Positions 23,380 through 35,475 of a stretch of DNA of 64,000 nucleotides are shown in pieces. The position numbers were made by a program, and so were the translations under genes. This stretch comes from Antilocapra americana (taxonomy: Eukaryota > Chordata > Mammalia > Artiodactyla > Antilocapridae), in assembly GCA_007570785.1 (NCBI GenBank), contig ML660777.1, positions 9,881,908-9,945,907 of the forward strand. The letters run 5' to 3'. Every line of letters starts with the position of its first letter. The stretch's first letter is position 1. Below the pieces are notes generated by a model. The model saw only the letters and a program-made list of their open reading frames with translations. It had not been told where the DNA came from and searched no databases.

Positions 23380-24335
23380 TTTAGTTTCTTTTTAAATTAA
23401 AGTATAGTTAATTTGTAGTATTATATTAGTTTCAAGTGTACAGAGAAGTGATTAAATTATATTTTATAATTAAATTATATTTTTTCAGATTCTTTTCCAT
23501 TATAGGTTATTACAAGATGTTGAACATAGTTACCTTTGCTAAACAATAGGCCCTTGTGGTTTACCTATTTTATGTATAGTAATGTATATCTGTTAATCTC
23601 AAACTCCTAATTTATCTCGTGTGTCCACCCTGGTTATCCCCTTTGGTAACCATAAGTTTGTTTCTGTTTTGTAAATAAAATTATTTGTATCATTTAAAAT
23701 TTTTTCAAGTTATTTTTTATTGAAGTAGAGTAGGTTTACAATTTTGAGTTAGTTTTGGTTATACAGCAAAGTGATTCAGTTATATTTGTGTATATTCTTA
23801 TTATATATACATTTCAGATTCTTTTCTCACATATATATAGCAAAATATTGAGCATACACTCGGTCCTTATTGTTTATCTATTTTATGTATATAGTAATGT
23901 ATGCATGTAATTTCCAAATTCCAAATTTATCTCTTCCCCCCACCTTTCCCCTTGGTAAACGTAAGTTTGTTTTCTGTCTATGAGTCTCTTTCTGGTTTTA
24001 TAAATAAGTTCATTTGTATCATAAGTGATACATGATATTTGTCTTTCTCTGACTTAGGTTGATAATCTTAAGGTCCATCCATGTTGCTGCATTATTTCAT
24101 TCTTTTTTTTCTGAGTAATATTCCATTGTGTATATATACCACATCTTCTTTATCCAGCCATCTGTGGATGGACATTTATTGCGTTCATGTCTTGGCTATT
24201 ATAAATAGTGCTGCTATGAACATTGGGGTGCCTGTATCTTTTCCAATTAGAGTTTTCTCTGGATATGTGCCCAGTAGTGGTATTGCTGGACCATATGGTA
24301 ACTCTATTTTTAGTTTTTTAAGGACAAGAGTGCTC
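23380..24335 (-). mobile_element. L1 3' region, antisense, with two tandem 3' ends
   Basis: 23380-23698 is an antisense L1 3' UTR. 23699-24335 starts a second, similar 3' UTR in the same orientation and continues into the end of ORF2 (TTCCATTGTGTATATATACC, ATAAATAGTGCTGCTATGAA, ATGTGCCCAGTAGTGGTATT). Both 3' parts share GTAAGTTTGTTTCTG-like and TTTATGTATAGTAATGTAT-like blocks. No active protein is encoded. Confidence 0.8.
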
Positions 24336-24728
24336 ATTTAATATTACTTTCTTTATCATTTCTTCTTCCTCAGATAAGCTAACATTCAGCAAACTTTACT
24401 TTTTTTCCCTTTTAGCATCCACTCATCTTTTCACCTCATTTCCTTAGGGAATAAATGATAAATCCCCTTTTATTCTGACTTTGCATTCAGTTTCTCTCTC
24501 CATCTCCTCCTTTCCTTTCTATCTTTCATCTAAAGAAGTCAGAATTAGTGACTATTTAAGTTAAAAGCATTCTCTCGGAGTATATTTCAAAATCTTTATA
24601 ATAAATTCATGAAAAGTTCCACTCACACGTTTATCTCATGGAATTATAAATATGAAAAAAATCAATGATGACAAATTATACAAATCAATGGTAAAATGCT
24701 GATTGCTTTTTCTAAAAAAAAATAACAT

Positions 24729-25016
24729 TATTCATTTATTGGCTGTGCTGGGCCTTTGTTGCTCTGCAGGCTTTTCTCTAGTTGTGGTGAACAAGGGCTT
24801 CCCTTCATCGCGGTGCTCAGGCTTCTCACTGCGGTGTCTGCTTTGCTGTGGAGTGGGCGTCAGTAGTTGCAGCTCCCAGGCTCTGGAGCACGGGCTCAGT
24901 GGTTGTGTGCACCGGCTCAGTTGCTCCGTGGCATGCGGGATCTTCCCAGGTAAGGGTTGAACCTGTGTCTCCACTGGCAGGCAGATTCTTTACCACTGAG
25001 CCACCAGGAAAGCCCC
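24729..25016 (-). mobile_element. CHR-2-like SINE, antisense
   Basis: Antisense tRNA-derived artiodactyl/cetacean SINE: TTGGCTGTGCTGGGCCTTTG, CAGGCTCTGGAGCACGGGCT, GGGATCTTCCCAGGTAAGGG and CCACCAGGAAAGCCCC. Distinct from Bov-tA in its long middle part. Confidence 0.8.
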
Positions 25017-25149
25017 TCAGTGTGTTTTTACTAGCACCACTAGGTGATTTGCTTTTTCCTCATACAGGTTTATTTGGAATTCATGTATTTGAGTACTGTT
25101 AAGCTAAGTCCTAGTACCGGGGAGAAGAAGGTAGGCAGGAAGAAGGGGG

Positions 25150-25600
25150 TAAACGCAGGTGAGATCAAGTCACTTCTCTGTTAGAAGTCTCCAGAGGCTG
25201 CCATCCAGCCTCATGGTTAAAAGCTAGTCCTTAGAGGAACCTCCAAGGCCCTTTACATGTTTAATCATCTCCCACTGTCCTTTCTCTTCACCCAGCCCAG
25301 GTCACACTTCCCTCCAGCTGTTTCTTAGGGTGATGGGACCCCCTTTCTTCACTCAGGCAGGCCTGCTTGCACACCACTCCCTGTACCCTTCTCTGCTTAA
25401 TTTTTTTCTTAATACTTAGGACATTCTTTCTTGTTATGTAGTTGTCTCTTTTTATTGTTTGTTGTCTGTGTCTTAGGGCACAAACTCTCTGAAGACAGGA
25501 ATTTTTGTTTGTTCTGCTCGCTGTGGAATCTCCTGTACCTACAATAGCACTTGGCAGATAGTAAATACTCCATAAATATTAATATTGTTGACTTAATAGA
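25150..25600 (+). mobile_element. L2 LINE 3' end
   Basis: L2 3' landmarks in order: GATCAAGTCACTTCTCTG, CTCCAGAGGCTGCCATCC, GGGCACAAACTCTCTGAAGA, TACAATAGCACTTGGCAGAT, AATACTCCATAAATATTAAT. Confidence 0.8.
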
Positions 25601-25787
25601 TAAATGTGAATGGGAATGCCTTGCTCTCGAGTCACGACACATGAGGAACTGAGAAAAGAGAATTGTCTTGGAATTGTTCTTCCAAGATCCTGCCTTTTTG
25701 GTGACTATAGTAATTGCGACCCTACCTCCTTAATCCTCCTAACTCCTTTTTTTTTTCTCTCTCTCTATTCTTTTGTTGAAAACACTC

Positions 25788-27502
25788 AGTTCAGTTCAGT
25801 TCAGTTGCTCAGTCATGTCCAACTCTTTGCAACCCCATGAACTGCAGCACACCAAGCCTCCCTATCCATCACCAACTGCCAGAGTCAACCCAAACCCATG
25901 TCCATTGAATCGGTGATGTCATCCAACCATCTCATCCTCTGTTGTCCCTTTCTTTCCTGCCCTCAATCTTTCCCAGCATCAAGGTCTTTTCCAATGAGTC
26001 AGCTCTTCATATCAGGTAGCCAAAGTATTGCAGTTTCAGCTTCAGCATCAGTCCTTCCAATGAACATTCAGGACTGATCTCCTTTAGGAGGAACTGGTTG
26101 GATCTCCTTGCAGTCCAAGGGACTCTCAAGAGTCTTCTCCAACACCACAGTTCAAAAGCATCAATTCTTTGGTGCTCAGCTTTCTTTATAGTCCAACTCT
26201 CACATCCATACATGACTACTAGAAAAACCATAGCCTTGACTAGATGGACCTTTGTTGACAAAGTAATGTCTCTCCTTTTTAATATGCTGTCTAGGTTGGT
26301 CATAACATTCCTTCCAAGGAGTAAGCGTCTTTTAACTTCATGGCTGTAATCACCATCTGCAGTGATTTTGGAGCCACCCCCAAATAAAATCATCCACTGT
26401 TTCCCCATCTATTTTCCATGAAGTGATGGGACTAGATGCCATGATTGTAGTTTTCTAAATGTTGAACTTTAAGCCAACTTTTTCACTCTCTTCTTTCACT
26501 TTCATCAAGAGGCTCTTTAGTTCTTCTTCACTTTCTGCCATAAGAGTGGTGTCATCTGCATATCTGAGGTTATTGATAAATCTCCCGGCAATCTTGATTC
26601 CAATTTGCACTTCCTCCAGCCCAGAGTTTCTCATGATGTATTCTGCATATGAGTTAAATAAGCAGGATGACTATGTACAGCCTTGACATACTCCTTTTCC
26701 TATTTGGAACCAGTCTGTTGTTCCATGTCCAGTTCTGTTTCTTCTTGACCTGCCTACAGGTTCCTCAAGAGGCAGGTCAGGTGGTCTGGTATTCCCATCT
26801 CTTTCAGAATTTTCCACAGTTTATTGTGATCCACACAGTCAAAGGCTTTGCCATAGTCAATAAAGCAGAAATAGATGTTTTTCAAGAACTGTCTTGCTTT
26901 TTTGATGATCCAGTGGATGTTGGCAGTTTAATGTCTGGCTCCTCTGCCTTTTCTAAAACCAGCTTGAACATCTGGAAGTTCACAGTTCATGTATTGCTGA
27001 AGCCTGGCTTGGAGAATTTTGAGTATTACTTTACTAGCGTGTGGGATGAGTGCAATTGTGCAGTAATTTGAGCATTCTTTGGCATTGCCTTTCTTTGGGA
27101 TTGGAATGAAAACTGACCTTTTCCAGTTCTGTGGGCACTGCTGAGTTTTCCAAGTTTGCTGACATATTGAGTACAGCACTTTCACAGCATCATCTTTTAG
27201 GATTTGAAATAGGCCAACTGGAATTCCATCACTTCCACTAGCTTTGTTCGTAGTGATGCTTCCTAAGGCCCACTTGACTTCACATTCCAGGATGTCTGGC
27301 TCTAGGTGAGTGTGAGTGATCACACCATTGTGATTATCTGGGTTGTGAAGATCTTTTGTGTACAGTTCTTCTGTGTATTCTTGCCACCTCTTCTTAATAT
27401 CTTCTGCTTCTGTTAGGTCCATGCCATTTCTGTCTTTTATTGATCCCATCTTTGCATGAAATATTCTCTTGGTATCTCTGATTTTCTTGAAGAGATCTCT
27501 AG
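25788..27502 (-). mobile_element. BovB LINE, 1.7 kb, antisense, with RT remnant
   Basis: The longest BovB in the window. The 3' end is at 25788 (CAGTTCAGTTCAGTTCAGTT) and the element is 5'-truncated at about 27502. The minus strand has a 201-codon open frame (27533 down to 26928) with GSITTNKASGSDGIP and VFIPIPKKGNAKECSNY, typical of the RTE-type reverse transcriptase fingers/palm region. The frame closes before the catalytic centre, so it is a relic. BovB is known to have spread between reptiles and ruminants by horizontal transfer. Confidence 0.95.
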
Positions 27503-27611
27503 TTGAACCTTTATACTGTGTGAGGCACAGCATATATTGTGTGAAGCACAGCAGAGGATCTAAGGAAGTGTGCGATGTGGTTTATAATATTGAAGATTTT
27601 CGGCTAGCATG

Positions 27612-27861
27612 GAAGGTTGTGGGCTTCCCAGGTGGCACATTGGTTAAGAATCCGCCTGCCAGTGCAAGAGATGCAAGAGACATGGGTTCGATCTCTGGCT
27701 CAGGAAGATCCCTTGAAAAAGGGAACAGCTACCCGCTCCATTATTCTTGCCTGGAGAATTCCATGGACAGAGGGGCCTGGTGGCTACAATCCATGGGTCA
27801 CAAAGAGTCTGACATGACTAAGCAGGAGCGCATGTGCCTGCACACACACAGAAGGTTGTGG
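27612..27861 (+). mobile_element. Bov-tA SINE with target-site duplication
   Basis: SINE flanked by an exact 11-bp repeat GAAGGTTGTGG (27612-27622 and 27851-27861), with a short (CA)n tail before the second copy. Confidence 0.93.
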
Positions 27862-28441
27862 TAACTAGGGAAGGCTTTGTGAAGAAGGGGATTTCAAGTA
27901 AACCTCAAAGGATTTGGGGGAAGCTGTCATGAAGTAGCGCCGTGACTTGGGTTCCTGTAAGCATGGCATCCGCCACTGCCAGCCAGTAGACCTTGGATGC
28001 CATCAGCTCTAAGAGGATTTGGGAACCGGTAATGGTAGTATACATTATATATTAATATATATAATTAATATAAATTGAAGAATTTATACAATAATTTTCA
28101 GAAGGGATCAAAGGATTTTCCATTTCATCTTAAAATGCTGAGTCTGCTAGTATTTTCATTATTTATGAGATAGGTAGTGTTTTCACTTACAGACCTGCTT
28201 TGCCTTTGAGGAAAAGCTAAGAGTCTATCTCTAATTTTAACTGTAGTAAACCTTAAATAACCAGCATTCTTTAAAATGAACAATACTTATTGCATTTTGT
28301 ACTCATATTTTTGTTGTTGTTGTTATGGAAATTTAAGTATAGGAAAAAACTCTAGTAAAACTAGTTCAATTTCTTAATTTCTAAAACCCAAAAGTGTGTT
28401 ATTGATTTATCAGATAAAGACCAGTGTTATTTTACACATAA

Positions 28442-28647
28442 TTGTGGTGGCTCAGTGGTAAAGAATCCATCTGCCAGTGCAGGAGACATGAGTTCAATCC
28501 CTGGCTCGGGAAGATCCCCTAGAGAAGGAAATGGCAACACACTCCAGTATTCTTGCCTGGGAAATCCCATGGAGAGAGGAGCCTGGCGGGCTTCAGTCCA
28601 TGGGATCACAAACAGCTAGACATGACTGAGTGACTAAAGAACAACAA
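28442..28647 (+). mobile_element. Bov-tA SINE, 5' end slightly truncated
   Basis: Begins inside the head (TGGTGGCTCAGTGGTAAAG) and continues to CTAGACATGACTGAGTGACT with an AACAACAA tail. Confidence 0.88.
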
Positions 28648-28714
28648 CCCAGAGACATGGAGGAGGATAGTTTCTCATCATAAGCCAAGTTGACACTGTC
28701 AGGAAAGAGCAGCA

Positions 28715-28915
28715 GCTTTGTGACCAGAGCACCTGGAGTCTAATATTGGTTTCACCAACTGAAGCAAGTTTCTTTGTTTCTCAAGGTGTTTGTACATAAA
28801 ATGTAGAAATTATCCCCATCTCTTAAGGTCATTGTGGAGAGTAAATGATTTACTGTGTGTAAAGTGGTTTGAACAATGGCTTGTTCATAGGGAACCCTCA
28901 ATCAAAGTTAATATT
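28715..28915 (+). mobile_element. MIRb-like SINE
   Basis: AGCACCTGGAGTCTAATATT, then TTATCCCCATCTCTTAAGGT and AAGTGGTTTGAACAATGGCT follow the MIR order. Confidence 0.65.
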
Positions 28916-29214
28916 AGTAATACACAGCAGTTACTGTATGTCTGCTAAGAGTTGTTTTTATGTCTTGCCTTTTCCTACCACAAAAGCTAACTTTTCTTGG
29001 AACCTTAAAGCTTGGTGCTAAAGCTGACAGATGTTTCTTGCCCAGAGTTGCACAGCTCTTCAGCAGCCAAAGAGCCAACTCCAGATGCCCAATTCCTGTT
29101 GCAGTTTCTTCACCCTGATGCTCTAAGATTCCTACCAAAGCGAACCCTGCCCCATCTCTTCAAAGACTCTTATGAACGTCTTTCACATCTTAGTATCTCC
29201 TGGTTCCATCTTTG

Positions 29215-29665
29215 TTTATTTCCTTGCGCTGCCATGACAAAGTGCCACAAACTGGGTGACTTAAAACAATAGAAATTTATTGTCTTACAGTTACAGAGGC
29301 TAGAAGTCCAAAATCAGGGTGTTGGCAGGGCCATACTCCCTCCAGCCTCTTGTGGTCACCCTCTTCCAGTTTCTGGTGATCCCGTGTGCTCTTTGACTTG
29401 TAGCCGCATAACTCCGATCTGTCTCTGCCTCTGTCTGCACCTGGCTGTCTTTCCTCTGTGTCAGTGTGCCTTCAAATGGTCCTGATGTCTCTGTCTCCTC
29501 TTCTCATAAGGACATCAGTCATATTGGGTTTGAACCCACCCAGAAGATCTCATTTTAACATGCTTACATCTGGAAAGACTGTAAATAAGGTCACAGCCAT
29601 AGGTACCAGGGGTTAGGACCTCAGCATTTCTTTTCTGGGGACACAGTTCAACCCAGCACACATAC
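29215..29665 (-). mobile_element. ancient LTR-type repeat, possibly MaLR, family uncertain
   Basis: Old interspersed repeat with CTTAAAACAATAGAAATTTA, GAAGTCCAAAATCAGGGTGT, CTTCTCATAAGGACATCAGT, AATAAGGTCACAGCCATAGG and GGACACAGTTCAACCCAGCA. The order resembles antisense mammalian MaLR-type LTRs, but I cannot name the subfamily. No retroviral coding sequence is present. Confidence 0.45.
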
Positions 29666-30104
29666 TTTCAGATCAGAAAAACCTTGATCCTTTTTTCTCC
29701 TTGCTTTAGAAGTTACAAAACATCGAATACATTTACCAGGCATCTGGCTGATACTTTCAGTGTAAAAATGCTCCTAAGTATAAGGCTTCGTGTTACATGA
29801 AACCAATTAGGTTTATAAATTTTGTACTTAGATCAGCTCAAAAATTTGTGCTCTTTTTTTGGATTGAGAGGAGTTAGAAATAAGCATTTAGACCACTGAC
29901 AATAAGAGAATCCCTGTATGAGTGTCATATGCAGGAAAAGAAATACAACCTCAAGATGTTTTAGTCAAGATGTAGCCAACAGTTTGGTCAGACTATAGAA
30001 TCTTAAAGAACTGTGTAGCCAGGCAGGTCTTGTTATGGAGTTGCTTACTGACTTTTAAAAGTAAGAGGGTTTGAGGTAGTCCTGGCTTATGTGGTAAATG
30101 TTGA

Positions 30105-30345
30105 CATCAGTGACAGTGTTTTTTGAGCACTGGCCAAGTGGGAGGGTTCTGTACCAAGTCCTGACACACCTTAAAGAGCAGAGTTCTCGGAAATACTTGT
30201 TGACTGATTCTCTTGACAGCTTCCCAAAAGAAGCAATGGCCCAGCTTTAAAAGTGGAATCTGAGTTTCTAGGAGGTTAAGATGCTGTCCCCAGGTCTCAC
30301 AGGTGGTGAGTGGTACCTGGTTTGTCTGAATTACAGACCCTCAGC
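30105..30345 (+). mobile_element. possible MIR remnant next to the assembly gap
   Basis: Weak MIR-like order (TTTGAGCACTGGCCAAGTG, AGGTTAAGATGCTGTCCCCA, GGTCTCACAGGTGGTGAG). Confidence 0.4.
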
Positions 30346-30392
30346 TGCTCCTCTGTAGAGCTGTCCCATGGCCACACCACCCACCCATCCAC

Positions 30393-30492
30393 NNNNNNNN
30401 NNNNNNNNNNNNNNNNNNNNNNNNNNNNNNNNNNNNNNNNNNNNNNNNNNNNNNNNNNNNNNNNNNNNNNNNNNNNNNNNNNNNNNNNNNNN
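30393..30492. other. assembly gap, 100 N
   Basis: Exactly 100 N, the usual placeholder for a gap of unknown length. It is preceded by (CCAC/CCAT)-rich sequence (CCACACCACCCACCCATCCA), which may be the edge of a collapsed simple repeat. ORFs crossing it are artefacts. Confidence 0.98.
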
Positions 30493-31587
30493 GTGTTGTC
30501 TCTAGAGGAGTCATTAGAGTTTGTTTGGAATAGTTGGATTTTCCCCTTGCTTACGAGGTAAGGTTGCCCTTCCTTCTCACCTCCGAAGGTACATGTGGAC
30601 ATGTGACTTGTTGTATCCAAAGAAACAGGAGAGAAAGTAACCTGGTTACTTCTGGCAGAAGTTTCCAGAGCCAGTAGTGCTGCTGCGTGATGGTCTGAGC
30701 ACTCTCTGAGGGGGATCTTCCCTTGGCCTGATCTCCATGTGACTGCCACCTCTGCCTGGACCAGGAGAATGTGCAGAGTCAGAAAAGCATCATCTTGTTG
30801 TATTAAGCACCTGGGGTTTGGAAGTGTTTGTGAATGCTTTATACTCCAGCTCATTGTCACTAATTCATTACACTTAAGAGCAAAACAGAAAGCATGGAAA
30901 TTCATCAAGGATTTCTGGTAGAGAAAATGAGTTTGAAGATAACTCTAAATCTTCTTGCAGCAGATTCCCTGAACGTGTCTAAAATATTAAAGCAGAAAAT
31001 CCAACAAATAGTGTAATGTGTGAAGGTTGGGAGACAAAACTATTAAATTCATAATATAGTTAGGTAACCATCTAAGCCTATGACAGTATTTTTTGCTTCT
31101 ACATTTAAAACTTGGGTCACCCAAGTTATTTGTCCATTGTTCTTGTGCTAAACAAAATAGCTGGACGGGAAAGGAAGGAGGAGGAAATTTGTGGCTGGGA
31201 AACCAGAGGACACTACAAACAGTGACACCTTTATCTGAGCAGTACTGTGAGAACAATAGCATGGTTTTACTCTAAATTTCTGTTGCAAGAAGCATACATG
31301 TTAAAGAGAGAGCTTCTATTACATTTAGTATCATGTTTCCCGCCTGTGGTTGCTGGCATAACCTGGCTTTAAGTTATACTTTGCCTTGCCCTTACCGTTA
31401 GTTTAGTGTTGGAAAAGTCTGCTTATTCATGATTGCTAGTACTCACTTACACCTTACTCCATAGACAATAAACTCATTTTTTAATGAACAAAGCCAAGGT
31501 TTTAGAAGCTGAGGGCCACTGCAGCTTGACAAGAGGATATTTTCCTAGATTTCCCTTTAGAGTTGAAGATAAATGACAGTGGAACTT

Positions 31588-31650
31588 GATGAGTTTATTA
31601 GATTAATTAGATTATTAATTAGATTAATTGATGAGTTTATTAGATTAATC
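31588..31650. repeat. short AT-rich duplication
   Basis: GATGAGTTTATTAGATTAAT occurs twice, with TAGATTAATTAGATTATTAA between. A small local tandem rearrangement. Confidence 0.7.
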
Positions 31651-31949
31651 TGGTAAGAATTAAAAAATTGATTATTTGCCATAAATTTATATGGCCTAAT
31701 TTAATCTTAGATGAGCACCATGTTCATTTGATATGCTAGTTTGTTATACCACTATTTAAAAATTTTTGTGACATAAATTTAACCACGGAAAGAAAACATT
31801 GTCCTTTAAACTAGACTTGAAAGATGACACATACTGGGAATACCAACAATTGCCAACTTTTCATGATTTTAATATATGGATAGCAATTTTGCAGTATTTT
31901 GGTTTTATAAGCTTTAACAGGTATGTCATTTGGCTATTTTTAATTTCCT

Positions 31950-32400
31950 TTTAATTAAAAATTTTTGAAGTGGAATTGACGTACAGTATAGTTTCAGGTG
32001 TACAACAATCTGATTTGATATTTAAATGCATTGCAAAAGGATCATGGTAAGCCTAATAACATCTGTCACCATACAAAATTATTATGGTATGATCAACTAT
32101 GTTCTGTATTAGGGTATATATTACATCCCTATGACTATGTATTTTATAACTGGAAGTTTGTGCATCTTAATCCCCTTCACCTGTTATGCCCAACCCCATC
32201 CCCCCTACCATCTGGCAACCACCCACTTGCTCTCTGTATCTGTAAGTCTGTTTCCAATTGTTTTGTTTTTTAAATTTCACATGTAAGTGAAATTGTATGG
32301 TACTTGTCTGACTTACTTCACTTTGCATAATACCTTCTAGGTCCATTTATGCTGTTGCAAATGGCAAGATTTCATTCTTTTTATGGCTGGGTAATATTCC

Positions 32401-32463
<63 letters not shown>

Positions 32464-32740
32464 ATGAACATTGGAGTACTTATATCTTCTTGAGGTACTG
32501 TTTTATTTTCTTCGGATAAATACCCAGAAGCAGAATTGCTGAATTATATGATAGTTCTGTTTTTAATTTTTTGAGGAACCTCCATACTGTTTTCCATGGT
32601 GGCTGCATCAATTTACATTTCCACCAGCAGCACTGGGGTTCCTTTTTCTCCATGTTCTTGCCAACTCTTGTTATTTGTTGTCTTTTTTGATGATAACATT
32701 TTGGATGTTTTTAATATTATTGCCAAGAATGTCAGAACGA
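31950..32740 (-). mobile_element. L1 3' region, antisense, with internal microsatellite
   Basis: Antisense L1 3' UTR and end of ORF2: GGTGTACAACAATCTGATTT, TCTGGCAACCACCCACTTGC, GGCTGGGTAATATTCC, then, after the GT tract, GATGAACATTGGAGTACTTA and TACCCAGAAGCAGAATTGCT. Confidence 0.85.
32404..32462. repeat. (GT)n microsatellite, about 29 units
   Basis: An uninterrupted GT run of ~59 bp inside the antisense L1, where other copies read TTCCATTGTGTATATATACC. Likely length-polymorphic. Confidence 0.97.
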
Positions 32741-33189
32741 ATACCACCTTTAGAGACCTAACCTAGGAGTCCCTTGCAGAGGAATCTTTTTTAACACATT
32801 CTTACATGGTACCTGATATCAAAAACAGATTTTTTAGTACTAGAAAATTCTGTAATTTGAGACTTGTACTTATCTTAAGATCAGTGAATGAGGGTGAAAA
32901 GGATTATTTTTTGAATAAGAAAAGAATTTAGTTTAAAGGGCCTTGGCCTTAACTTTGTGTTTTGTTTTGTTTGGTAACTATTTTTGAAAGCACCAAATTA
33001 TGTGATAAGTAACTTACAGTGGTAATAGGTTTTATTAGTTTGTTTTATAAGATTCACCCTGAATCCTTAGGAGACTTCAGTTTATAGGACTACAGAAAAG
33101 TTAATTTAGCAATACAAATTAATGACATGTAGACTTATAGGGTTGAGTGTTATGTTTTATTTTAGCTTTAAGATAAAAGAAAATAAAAT

Positions 33190-33505
33190 CAGACTTCCCT
33201 GGTATGGCTCAGTGGTAAAGAATCTGCCTGCCAGTACCAGAGACATGAATTCGATCCCTGATCTGGGAAGATCCCATACGCCATGGAGCGACTAAGCCTG
33301 TGCGCCGTAACTATTGAGCCTGTGCTCCAGAGCCTGGGAGCCTCAGCTGTTAGGCCCATGCGCCCTGGAGCCCATGGTCCACAGCAAGAGAAGCCTGTGC
33401 ACCGAGCTGGAGAGCAGCCCCCACTCACCACAACTAGAGAAAAGCCCATGCAACATGAAGACTCAGCACAGCCAAAAGGAAGTCATTAAAATCATTTTAA
33501 AAAGT
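33190..33505 (+). mobile_element. CHR-2-like SINE
   Basis: Sense copy of the family seen antisense at 24729: ACTTCCCTGGTATGGCTCAG head, then GGGAAGATCCCATACGCCAT, AGCCTGTGCTCCAGAGCC and CCACAACTAGAGAAAAGCCC. Confidence 0.8.
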
Positions 33506-34607
33506 AAAATATTTACAGAATCCAAGAACTCTGCATTGAACACCATTTGAAAACTAGTCATCGTGCTTTATGTAACATCCCTGTAGGAATGAGAACAGAA
33601 TCTGGTTGCACTATTTATTTTTGTAGAGAAGTTGTGAAATATTGGAGAAAATGTGGAAGTCTTTTTCACCGAAAAGGGTTTGATTAGTGTTCTAAATTCT
33701 CATTTTTTCAAATGTACTCTGGAGGTGTCAGAAATTTTTTTTAATTTTCTTTTTTTATTCAATGTTAGTTAGCATGGGTTGCCAGTCCAGCCCACACATT
33801 ATTCAGCCCATAAGTTATGGAAGTATTAGTGTTTAACTATCTTATGATTACCTGTACAATTTTTCAGTTAGCTTGTGACTATTTCTGTGGAGTTTTAAAA
33901 AAAATCTTATGTGTAGTTTTTGTTTGACTCTCTGCTCCCACCATGAAATAGGTAACACAGGAGAGGGAGGACTTTTTTATTTTTATCCCTCCACGGAAGC
34001 AGCTGCTCATCTCCTCTTTGAAGAAGCAGCTTAGATCCTAGTGTTAAAAGGGAGCTCTGAAGATGCCCTACTTTAGTTCTGTGCCATTCGGTGCGTGGTT
34101 TTGTAAAACTGTACAAAGAGGAAACTTGCCCCAAACCAAACACCTGTCACCTTCCTTTAGCAAGATGGATATTTAAAGCAACACTGTGGAGAATCGTTTT
34201 GCAAGGCAAATACTTTTCTGAGGCATCTAAGTCATAGGAGAGCTCCTGGGACTTTAAAATGTCATTAGAACCCTTGCTGTGTTCTCCCTCAACTGATGGG
34301 AGTTGTCAGTGCAGTTGTTCCTCCTTGAAGAGAATCCCCAGTCTCTGAGCAGCCAGCAGCCCCAGTCATTGCTCCGTGAACTGGAAGACATCTCAGACTG
34401 TCACCCAGCTTTGTGCTAAACTCCACACAGTGATTACAGGCTGTTTAGCGTCAAGTTAAATTGGAAGTAAAAACAGAATGAGAGATTATAATCCATGTTT
34501 TCTCACTTCCAGTTGATCAGTGTAGAAGGCAAGCCTCATATGAGAATTGCTTGCATTTCTTGATATGGAATTAAGTCATCAATTGTTACATGTCGAAAAT
34601 TATAGTA

Positions 34608-35475
34608 CGTATGGAGGTTCCTCAAAAAACAAAAAGTCGTGTTGCCATGTCATCCGGCCATCCCAGTCCTGAGCATACGCCCAGACAAAACTCTTAATTT
34701 GAAAAGATACATTGCATCCCTGTTTCATAGTAGCACTGTCTGTAATAGCCATCAAAGCAGCCTAAATGTCCATCAACAGATGAATGGATAAAGAGGATGT
34801 GGTACATAAATACAATGGAATATTACTCACTCATAAAAAAGAATGAAATCTTGCCATTCGCCACAACATAAACAGAGCTAGAGATTATCATACTAGGTGA
34901 AGTAAATCAGAAAAAAACACATACCATATGATACCATTTGTATGTGGAATCCAAAATATGACACAAATGAACTTATTTACAAAATAAAAACAGACTCACA
35001 GACATAGAATAGACTTGTGGTTGCTAAGGAGGAGAGGAGTAGGGGAAGAAAGGATTGGGAGTTTGAGTTTAGTGGATGCAAATTATCATATATAGCCAGG
35101 CTTCCAGCTGGCTCAGTGGTAAAGAATCTGCCTGTCAATGAAGGAGACTTGGGTTTGATCTGAGTGGGGAAGATCCTTTGGAGAATGAAATGGCAACCCA
35201 CTCCATTATTCTTGCCAGAAAATTCCATGGACAGAGAAGCCTGGCAGGCTACAGTCCATGGTGTCACAAAAGAGTCAGACATGACTTAGTGACAAAACAA
35301 TAGCAACCTACTTTATAGCACAGGGAATTATATTCAATATCCTGTGATAAACCATAGTGGAAAAGAATGTTAAAAAAAGAATGTATACATGTATATCTGA
35401 GTCAATTTGCTGTACAGTAGAAATTATCACAACATTGTAAATCAACTATACTTCAATAAAAGTAATGTAATTACC
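34608..35475 (+). mobile_element. L1 3' end, sense, split by a SINE
   Basis: Sense L1: end of ORF2 (ATCCCAGTCCTGAGCATACG, GGAATATTACTCACTCATAA) and 3' UTR (TTATAGCACAGGGAATTATA, CTTCAATAAAAG). A Bov-tA SINE interrupts it at 35098-35300. Confidence 0.88.
35098..35300 (+). mobile_element. Bov-tA SINE nested in L1
   Basis: AGGCTTCCAGCTGGCTCAGT ... GAGTCAGACATGACTTAGTG, ending about 410 bp before exon 3. Younger than the L1 that holds it. Confidence 0.9.

Noticed and set aside
26928..27533. Intact-looking reverse transcriptase gene
   Set aside because: The frame is part of a 5'-truncated BovB and stops before the catalytic centre, so it is a transposon relic.
29215..29665. Possible retroviral insertion
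   Set aside because: Only an old LTR-like sequence; no gag, pol or env similarity and no paired LTR.
30297..30908. 203-codon minus-strand ORF
   Set aside because: It reads through 100 N (34 unknown residues), has no family match and lies in intronic, partly MIR-like sequence.
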